A stretch of 17,857 nt of DNA from Dehalococcoidales bacterium (lineage in GTDB: Bacteria; Chloroflexota; Dehalococcoidia; Dehalococcoidales; Fen-1064). The translations under genes and the position numbers were made by a program. The stretch is from assembly GCA_028713395.1 (NCBI GenBank), contig JAQTOJ010000008.1, positions 1-17,857 on the forward strand, read 5' to 3'. The notes beneath the pieces were generated by a model. It was given only the letters and a program-made list of their open reading frames with translations, ran no database searches and was not told the origin of the DNA. Positions 13,525 through 17,857 of the stretch are shown here, piece by piece; the stretch's first letter is position 1; each line of letters opens with the position of its first letter.

Positions 13525-13553
13525 AATATAGCACCGCTACCGGGATGTGTCAA
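13525..13553 (-). promoter_or_regulatory. Promoter of the structured RNA
   Basis: TTGACA (13553-13548) and TATATT (13530-13525) are spaced by exactly 17 bases. Transcription is expected to start near 13518, at the G before TTGGGCTACC. It is the best sigma-70 match in the window and supports a dedicated RNA product. Confidence 0.82.
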
Positions 13554-13583
13554 TGGGTTAAAGCCCCTATTTACGCTCAAAAA

Positions 13584-13599
13584 ACGGCAAAAACGCCGT
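13584..13599 (-). terminator. Small terminator-like hairpin between folP and the structured RNA promoter
   Basis: On the minus strand ACGGC, loop GTTTTT, and GCCGT are followed by more T. The 5-bp stem is short. It would stop antisense transcription leaving folP before it enters the RNA promoter; alternatively it is part of the folP control region. The call is weak. Confidence 0.3.
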
Positions 13600-13612
13600 G
13601 TTGCTAGCGGAT

Positions 13613-13620
13613 GCGATAAT
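13613..13620 (+). promoter_or_regulatory. Possible extended -10 promoter of folP
   Basis: TGCGATAAT (13612-13620) reads as an extended -10 element 14 bases before the folP ATG. No good -35 hexamer lies 17 bases upstream. If used, the 5' untranslated region would be only about 8 bases. Low confidence. Confidence 0.35.
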
Positions 13621-13634
13621 CGGAAACGAAAGAT

Positions 13635-14486
13635 ATGAAAAATACGCAAGCAGGCAATACGGTGTTCACTTGGGGCAAACGCACCTACGTCATGGGGATT
13701 ATCAATGTTTCACCGGATTCCTTTTCCGGTGATGGCGTTACGTTGGTGGAAAACGCTCTTATGCAGGCGCGGAGGTTTGTTGAGGAGGGCGCGGATATTT
13801 TGGATATCGGAGGAGAATCCACCCGCCCGAATTTCAAACCTGTGACCGAGTCCGACGAACTAAAGCGGGTTATCCCGGTGATCGAGAAAATCGCCACTAC
13901 GGTGAAAATCCCCGTGAGCGTGGATACAATGAAATACGAGGTTGCCCGGCAGTCCTTACTGTCCGGCGCAGCCATGCTGAACGACCAGTGGGGATTGAAA
14001 AAAGAACCGCGGCTGGCGGAATTAGCCGCAAAGTATAACGTGCCGATCATCCTGATGAGCAACCAGCGGGATATCGGCGGTTATGACGCCGGGGCAGGTC
14101 GAGACACTGCGAGCTATTCCGATGTGATGGCGGAAGTGCTGGCTTATCTGCGGCAGAGCATCAGTCTGGCGCTAAAATCCGGGGTCAAAGATGAAAACAT
14201 CATCATCGATCCCGGTATCGGGTTCGGTAAGACGTGGCAGCAGGACATCGAAATCATCCGCCGTCTTGATGAATTGAAAGTGTTGGGGAAACCGGTTCTG
14301 CTCGGGACTTCACGGAAATCATTGATCAAAATGGTCTTGAATCTACCGGCTAACGACCGTGTCGAAGGCACCGCCGCGACGGTGGCGCTGGGTATTGCGC
14401 ACGGCGCGGATATTGTAAGAGTGCATGATGTGAAGCAAATGGTGCGGGTCTGCAAGATGGCGGACGCGATTGTAAGAGGAATCTGA
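13635..14486 (+). CDS. folP: Dihydropteroate synthase
   Basis: It joins p-aminobenzoate to hydroxymethyl-dihydropterin diphosphate in folate synthesis and is the usual sulfonamide target. The 283-residue TIM-barrel protein carries MGIINVSPDSFSGDG (20-34), DIGGESTRP (57-65), SVDTMKYEVAR, DPGIGFGKT, GTSRKSLI and the C-terminal RVHDV, all at expected places. The segment usually reading NDVSG is NDQWGL, a small departure. The upstream GGAAACGAAAG gives at best a weak ribosome-binding site. It stands alone, divergent from the structured RNA and convergent with the ABC transporter genes, with a strong terminator 45 bases after its stop. In anaerobes the same family also includes corrinoid/methyltetrahydrofolate methyltransferase domains, but the DHPS signatures here are complete. 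Confidence 0.93.
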   Translation: MKNTQAGNTVFTWGKRTYVMGIINVSPDSFSGDGVTLVENALMQARRFVEEGADILDIGGESTRPNFKPVTESDELKRVIPVIEKIATTVKIPVSVDTMKYEVARQSLLSGAAMLNDQWGLKKEPRLAELAAKYNVPIILMSNQRDIGGYDAGAGRDTASYSDVMAEVLAYLRQSISLALKSGVKDENIIIDPGIGFGKTWQQDIEIIRRLDELKVLGKPVLLGTSRKSLIKMVLNLPANDRVEGTAATVALGIAHGADIVRVHDVKQMVRVCKMADAIVRGI

Positions 14487-14494
14487 AAAGCTGG

Positions 14495-14515
14495 ATCCCG
14501 TATCAAGTACGGGAT
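14495..14515. repeat. Palindromic repeat after folP (1)
   Basis: ATCCCGTA (14495-14502), loop TCAAG, and TACGGGAT (14508-14515) pair over 8 bp, flanked by CTGG and GAC. It is of the GGATCCCG...CGGGATGAC style of dispersed repeats. Confidence 0.6.
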
Positions 14516-14528
14516 GACGTGAAGTAAA

Positions 14529-14563
14529 AAGAGAGGGCGCTTGAGCGCCCTCTCTTAATCTTT
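14529..14563. terminator. Bidirectional terminator between folP and the ABC transporter genes
   Basis: AAGAGAGGGCGC (14529-14540), loop TTGA, and GCGCCCTCTCTT (14545-14556) form a 12-bp stem. Plus-strand transcripts see TTAATCTTT after it. Minus-strand transcripts see a run of five T. It can end both folP and the convergent ABC operon. Confidence 0.88.
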
Positions 14564-14566
14564 CCC

Positions 14567-14586
14567 ATTCCCGCGCAAGCGGGAAT
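14567..14586. repeat. Palindromic repeat after folP (2)
   Basis: ATTCCCGC (14567-14574), loop GCAA, and GCGGGAAT (14579-14586) pair over 8 bp. A weaker ATTCT...AGAAT pair lies at 14605-14626, next to the ABC permease stop. These resemble the dispersed GGGAATCC/AGAATGACA repeat families. Confidence 0.6.
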
Positions 14587-14631
14587 CCAGTATCCCACCC
14601 GGAGATTCTTCTTTTCATTTCAGAATGACAG

Positions 14632-15909
14632 CTATTCGTACCTTAAAGATTCTACCGGATCCAGTTTGGCTGCCTGGTTCGCCGGGTAAAGACCGGCCAG
14701 CAGGGCGACTGCGGTCGTCAAAGCGATGACGGCCGGCGCCAGCCAGACCTGAAAGGCGGATAGTTTGAAGCCGGGGAAGCTGCTCAAGAATGTGCGCGCT
14801 CCGATAAAGTTGAGCGCCTGACCCAGCAGAAATGCGATGAGACAACCGATGACGCCGCCGGCGAAGCCCAATGCCCCACCCTCAAGGGTGAAGAGCAGCC
14901 GGATGTTATTCTTGGTGGCGCCGACCGCCTTCATAATACCGATTTCTTTGGTGCGTTCGTGGACAGCCATCAGCAAGGTATTGATGATACCGATTGAGGC
15001 AACCACCAGCGCGATGATGCCGAAAGCGCTCAAAGCGATCTTGATGACGCTGAAGATGCTGTTGATCCGGTCGAGGATTTGCAGCGGGGTAATGGCGCCA
15101 AATCCCAGGTCGGTAATGGCTTTAGCCACGGCGTCCACCTGGGTTTTGTCCGTTGCTTCTACCTTCAGGGCGAAACCCGGCTGGGCATCCGAATACAACG
15201 AGTCATTGCTCTGATAATAGCGAGCCATCTGGATGCCGTCATTGACGGGGATCAAAACTTCCGCATTGCTTACAGTGGGATCGATGACCCCTACGATGGT
15301 GAAGGTAAAATCCTGCGTTTCGCGGTTATAAGCGTTGCTTTTACCGACAGTGATGGTGATTTTTTTGCCGATCGCCGAGGCATCCTGTTTCCAGCCGAAG
15401 GCTTTAAGATAGTTGTAAGCGATCAGAGCTTGCCCGGTGGCATCGTCGGCGTAGTAATTGCCGGCGAAGAGCGGTCTGACCCTGGTTTCGTAAGCCGGAG
15501 CGGCGGTGGGATCGATGGTATAAATTTTCTCACTGCCTTCCGGTTTGACGTAACGCGCATTTACATTAACAACATAATCCACCCGGATCACGCCGGAAAT
15601 GGACTTGATACGTGCGATATCAGCCGTGGTAAAGGGGGTAGCTACGGTTGTTTCCGTCTTGGTGATTTCTGTGGGACCGGTATTCTGTCTATCAAAAAAT
15701 GTGGTGCGCGTGGAGGAAACGGTGATCTGGTTCTGAGGCACCATTTGGCCGAACTGCCCGACGATAAAACCCTGCAAGCCGGCGCCGATCGAGACTAATA
15801 GCCCAATCAATGTTGCGCCGATAACGACCGCCAGGATAGTCAGGACGGTGCGCAGTTTGCGGCGGCTCAGGTTGGTAAAAGCGGTGCTGAAAATATCGTT
15901 AAGGCGCAT
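14632..15909 (-). CDS. ABC transporter permease, MacB/FtsX-like
   Basis: This 425-residue membrane protein has the MacB/LolC layout: TM1 near residues 20-42 (LRTVLTILAVVIGATLIGLLVSIGAG), a periplasmic or extracytoplasmic MacB-type core domain of about 230 residues, then three TM helices near 283-310, 345-372 and 388-412 in the FtsX domain. The cytoplasmic loop with HERTKEIGIMKAVGATKNNI, the coupling motif of this family, is present. The C-terminus PANQAAKLDPVESLRYE is typical. Such permeases do not usually move small molecules through the membrane but transmit ATPase motion to extracytoplasmic work such as lipoprotein or peptide release. Substrate unknown. It overlaps the ATPase gene by 11 bases. 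No third component is seen in the window. Confidence 0.92.
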   Translation of the reverse strand: MRLNDIFSTAFTNLSRRKLRTVLTILAVVIGATLIGLLVSIGAGLQGFIVGQFGQMVPQNQITVSSTRTTFFDRQNTGPTEITKTETTVATPFTTADIARIKSISGVIRVDYVVNVNARYVKPEGSEKIYTIDPTAAPAYETRVRPLFAGNYYADDATGQALIAYNYLKAFGWKQDASAIGKKITITVGKSNAYNRETQDFTFTIVGVIDPTVSNAEVLIPVNDGIQMARYYQSNDSLYSDAQPGFALKVEATDKTQVDAVAKAITDLGFGAITPLQILDRINSIFSVIKIALSAFGIIALVVASIGIINTLLMAVHERTKEIGIMKAVGATKNNIRLLFTLEGGALGFAGGVIGCLIAFLLGQALNFIGARTFLSSFPGFKLSAFQVWLAPAVIALTTAVALLAGLYPANQAAKLDPVESLRYE

Positions 15910-16579
15910 TGGTGTCTCCTGTAATGTGTCCGTCTTTGAGGCTGATCACCCGCTGGGCATTACGGGCGATGTCTTTATCGTGAGTGGAGATGATCAGGGT
16001 GATGCCGTTGTTCTTGTGTAAAGAAATAAGAATATCCATGATTTTCGCGCCATTCACCGAATCCAGGTTGCCGGTGGGTTCGTCGGCGAGAATATATTTC
16101 GGGTTAATGACCAGCGCACGGGCGATCGAGACACGCTGCCTTTCGCCGCCGGATAGTTCATTAGGACGGTGCCCGGCGCGGTTGGTCAATCCCACCGCTT
16201 CCAGTGAAACGGCGGCGCGTTTCAGACGTTCTTCTTTGGGCAGACCGCTGAAGATCAGCGGGATGGCGACATTTTCCAGCGCGTTATAGATAGGGTGCAG
16301 ATGAAATGCCTGGAAAACGAAACCGATGTTGGTGTTGCGATAAACCGCCAGTTCTTTATCGGTCGCCTGGCTCAGATTCTGACCGTCCACCACAATGGTG
16401 CCTGAGGTAGGAGTATCCAACCCGCCAATGAGGTGGAGCAGCGTGGATTTACCCGAGCCGGAAGGCCCGATGAAGGCGGTAAACTGCCCGGTGGGGATGG
16501 AGAGACTGACACCCGCCAGCGCGTTCACGGTCTCTTCACCCAGATGGTATGTCTTGATCAAGTCTTTAATTTCAATCAT
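15899..16579 (-). CDS. ABC transporter ATP-binding protein, MacB/LolD-like
   Basis: This 226-residue ATPase has all the motifs: Walker A GPSGSGKST (38-46), Q-loop Gln90, signature LSGGE (142-146), Walker B ILADEPTGNLD (163-173) and switch His200 in STHD. The DEPTGNLDS stretch and the length are typical of the LolD/MacB/FtsE group and fit the permease encoded directly downstream. There is no Shine-Dalgarno site: only TACCTT lies between a good TATAAT and the ATG, so translation probably starts on a leaderless mRNA. Together with the permease it forms a two-gene operon. Confidence 0.94.
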   Translation of the reverse strand: MIEIKDLIKTYHLGEETVNALAGVSLSIPTGQFTAFIGPSGSGKSTLLHLIGGLDTPTSGTIVVDGQNLSQATDKELAVYRNTNIGFVFQAFHLHPIYNALENVAIPLIFSGLPKEERLKRAAVSLEAVGLTNRAGHRPNELSGGERQRVSIARALVINPKYILADEPTGNLDSVNGAKIMDILISLHKNNGITLIISTHDKDIARNAQRVISLKDGHITGDTNAP

Positions 16580-16585
16580 AAGGTA

Positions 16586-16594
16586 ATTATAGCA
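16586..16594 (-). promoter_or_regulatory. Extended -10 promoter of the ABC operon
   Basis: TGCTATAAT (16594-16586) is a full extended -10 element on the minus strand. Its 3' end lies six bases before the ATPase ATG, so the transcript would start at or next to the start codon. No good -35 hexamer is seen. The rest of 16595-16675 shows nothing else I can name. Confidence 0.65.
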
Positions 16595-16675
16595 GGGTAA
16601 GGGGAAAGGCGATTGTTAAGATGCATTGGTAGGTTAAGTTGTTATGAGGGAAGCCTAATTTGCGATGTTAAAGGG

Positions 16676-16725
16676 TTGACAAAAGTAATACTAATAGGAT
16701 ACCGTATAAGTATGAAAAAAGGTAT
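16676..16725 (+). promoter_or_regulatory. Promoter and possible operator of the toxin-antitoxin pair
   Basis: TTGACA (16676-16681) and TACCGT (16700-16705) are 18 bases apart; the -10 keeps the three most conserved positions. ATACC (16699-16703) and GGTAT (16721-16725) form an inverted repeat overlapping the -10 and the expected start, a natural place for the ribbon-helix-helix antitoxin to repress its own operon. Confidence 0.6.
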
Positions 16726-16730
16726 AAAAT

Positions 16731-16985
16731 ATGGCAAACATTAAAACAGCAATTTCGATTGAAAAGGTACTTTTCGAGGAAATTGAGGCGATGGCCGAAG
16801 AGCTAGAAGTATCTAGAAGTCGGATTTTTTCGCTCGCGACCCACGAGTTTATTCAACGTTATAAGAACCGGAAGCTTTTTGATACGATAAATGCCTCATA
16901 CGAAGATTCTCCAAGCCCAGCGGAAAAGGTACTCTTAAAATCCATGAAAGTCAAACAAAGAAAGGTTATCGCGGAAAAATGGTAA
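16731..16985 (+). CDS. Ribbon-helix-helix antitoxin (MazE/CopG-like)
   Basis: This 84-residue protein has an N-terminal ribbon-helix-helix domain: strand KTAISIEK, helix VLFEEIEAMAEEL, turn EVSRSR, and helix IFSLATHEFIQRYKN (about 5-46). The polar C-terminal part would wrap around the toxin. It is predicted to neutralise the MazF-like toxin encoded next and to repress the shared promoter. An AAAAAAGG stretch 8 bases before the ATG is a weak ribosome-binding site. The module looks more AT-rich than the neighbouring genes, in keeping with lateral acquisition. Confidence 0.85.
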   Translation: MANIKTAISIEKVLFEEIEAMAEELEVSRSRIFSLATHEFIQRYKNRKLFDTINASYEDSPSPAEKVLLKSMKVKQRKVIAEKW

Positions 16986-17338
16986 TCAACCAAGGTGATA
17001 TCTTCTGGATAGAGCTTGGTTTACCCTCCGGTTCGGAACCGGCTTACCGTCATCCCCATGTGGTGATCCAGAACAATATATTTAATAAAAGCCGTATCAA
17101 TACTGTAGTTGTCTGTTCTTTAACTTCCAATCTTCAACGGGCTGTCTCTCCCGGAAATGTACTGCTGGATAAAGGAGAGGCGGGTTTACCGAAACAAAGT
17201 GTTATCAACGTAACACAAATATTTACGGTAGACAAGCAAGACTTGACCCAAAAAATAGGCACAATCTCGCAACAGAGATTTGAACAGGTGCTCAAAGGTC
17301 TCGAGTTAGTAATTACCCCCAGGGATATTAAGGAATAA
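16979..17338 (+). CDS. MazF/PemK-family mRNA interferase toxin
   Basis: This 119-residue protein matches the MazF fold: QGDIFWIELGLPSGSEPAYRHPHVVIQNN with the catalytic Arg24, VVVCSLTSNL with the catalytic Thr, GEAGLPKQSVINVTQIFTVDK, and a final helix QQRFEQVLKGLELVI. Such toxins cut single-stranded mRNA at short sites. The ATG overlaps the antitoxin stop by 7 bases, giving coupled translation. It ends one base before the hisI-like stop on the other strand, and no terminator fits between them, so the two genes may share transcript ends. Confidence 0.92.
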   Translation: MVINQGDIFWIELGLPSGSEPAYRHPHVVIQNNIFNKSRINTVVVCSLTSNLQRAVSPGNVLLDKGEAGLPKQSVINVTQIFTVDKQDLTQKIGTISQQRFEQVLKGLELVITPRDIKE

Positions 17339-17339
17339 C

Positions 17340-17750
17340 TTACGGGTCGATATTCTCCAGATCACCGGTTTTGAAGTTAAGGCGGCGGTAATAGCAGTTG
17401 CGGGCTTCGCCTTTCTTATTTTTTGTGTGACAAATACCGCCGCGCCGGGGGCGTACCTTGAAGAGCAGGGAGTTCTGCTCACAGTTCACCAGCACTTCCA
17501 GCAGATCGTAGGTTTCGCCGGAGGTTTTACCTTTTTCCCAAAGCTCATTGCGGGATGTAGACCAGAAAACAGCAGTTTTAGTCTCGATGGCCACTTTCAA
17601 GGCGCGCTCGTTGACGTAGGCTACCAGGATGACTTCTTTCGTATCAATATTTTGCACTGCTACCGGTATCACATCGGGGCATTTGGCGGCGATTTTAGCT
17701 AGTTTCGTATAGTCCAGTTGCAGTATATTGCCTTCTTCCAATTGATTCAT
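17340..17750 (-). CDS. hisI: Phosphoribosyl-AMP cyclohydrolase-like protein (HisI family, altered metal site)
   Basis: The family opens the purine ring of phosphoribosyl-AMP in histidine synthesis. The 136-residue protein shows ELWEKGKTSGETYDL, the Zn-type cysteine in NCEQN and the later CHT and CYYRR cysteines. Three departures stand out. The usual DCDxD Mg2+ motif reads NCEQN, so all three aspartates are replaced. The spacing between the CHT and CYYRR cysteines is 12 instead of 7 residues. There is also one extra residue after the metal motif. It could be a divergent true HisI or a relative with another role. I chose the ATG at 17750, which has AGGAGG six bases upstream; a longer reading frame to 17831 lacks this support. 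Other his genes may lie beyond the window edge. Confidence 0.75.
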   Translation of the reverse strand: MNQLEEGNILQLDYTKLAKIAAKCPDVIPVAVQNIDTKEVILVAYVNERALKVAIETKTAVFWSTSRNELWEKGKTSGETYDLLEVLVNCEQNSLLFKVRPRRGGICHTKNKKGEARNCYYRRLNFKTGDLENIDP

Positions 17751-17857
17751 GTTTTTCCTCCTAATGTTTTTCCTCTCCCTTGAGGGGAAGGGGTACAGGT
17801 GAGGGTGAACGATAAAAATATCGAACGGCAAACAAATTGCCGAAATTACTACCCCTC
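17751..17857. repeat. Upstream region of the hisI-like gene with palindromes
   Basis: This stretch holds a second AGGAGG-like run, a C-rich palindromic stretch CTCCCTTGAGGGGAAGGGG near 17770-17790 (similar in style to those at 112-129 and 4726-4749), and CGGCAA/TTGCCG (about 17825-17841). On the minus strand the last lies near the edge and is followed by a T-rich stretch, so it could be a weak terminator of an upstream gene. No coding sequence is supported here. Confidence 0.4.

Noticed and set aside
13349..13531. A 60-residue plus-strand reading frame with protein-like sequence (MGEFQFTPLSITSQ...)
   Set aside because: It lies wholly antisense to the structured RNA, its codons form the RNA helices, it lacks a ribosome-binding site, and it ends on the -10 of the opposite promoter.
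13584..13599. A tetrahydrofolate riboswitch ahead of folP
   Set aside because: The space between the divergent RNA promoter and folP is only about 80 bases and holds just one 5-bp hairpin; no multi-helix fold or known THF motif is visible on the plus strand.
14343..14618. Minus-strand reading frame of 91 residues across the folP end and repeats
   Set aside because: It is made of dispersed palindromic repeats and folP antisense sequence, and it crosses the bidirectional terminator.
17751..17831. A 27-residue N-terminal extension of the hisI-like frame (MPFDIFIVHPHLYPF...)
   Set aside because: It runs through a palindromic repeat and the AGGAGG ribosome-binding site of the ATG at 17750, and it has no family counterpart.

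Overview
The window is most likely a chromosomal stretch of a Dehalococcoidia-type (Chloroflexota) bacterium. That placement is inferred from the gene order ilvD-ilvB-ilvN-(usp)-ilvC-leuA-leuC-leuD-leuB-cimA on one strand and from general familiarity with such clusters; no 16S rRNA or marker search was possible. GC is moderate, and the gaps between genes are rich in short palindromes of REP type.

Layout. (1) Positions 1-12262, all on the minus strand, form one long branched-chain amino acid operon. It runs, in transcription order, ilvD, ilvB, ilvN, a tandem universal stress protein, ilvC, leuA, a short MgtC-like membrane protein, leuC, an alkyltransferase-like protein, a hicA/hicB toxin-antitoxin pair, leuD, leuB and the first 20 codons of a cimA-like gene cut by the window edge. 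Nearly all gaps are short, with good ribosome-binding sites. (2) Ahead of ilvD (12290-12435) sits a full transcription-attenuation leader: a TTGACA promoter, a 17-residue leader peptide in which 8 residues are Leu, Ile or Val, competing hairpins and an intrinsic terminator. (3) Next is a rhomboid protease (minus), preceded by a well-defined transcription unit of about 258 nt. That unit has a TTGACA-N17-TATATT promoter, several strong helices and a U-tract terminator, but no convincing protein. It is either an unrecognised structured ncRNA or a riboswitch-like leader of the rhomboid gene. (4) folP (plus) and a MacB/LolCDE-like ABC transporter pair (minus) converge on a bidirectional terminator among palindromic repeats. 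(5) At the right end a mazE/mazF-like toxin-antitoxin pair (plus) abuts a divergent hisI-like gene (minus).

How the genes work together. IlvBN, IlvC and IlvD make the keto acids of valine, isoleucine and leucine. LeuA, LeuCD and LeuB extend ketoisovalerate toward leucine. A CimA product would supply 2-ketobutyrate for isoleucine through the same LeuCD/LeuB enzymes, removing the need for threonine deaminase. The leader peptide would let supply of charged Leu, Ile and Val tRNAs set expression of the whole set. Points most worth checking are the structured RNA at 13261-13518, the ilv attenuator with its apparently leaderless leader peptide, the unusual cofactor loop in IlvC, the altered metal site in the HisI-like protein, and the toxin-antitoxin pair lodged inside the leu genes.
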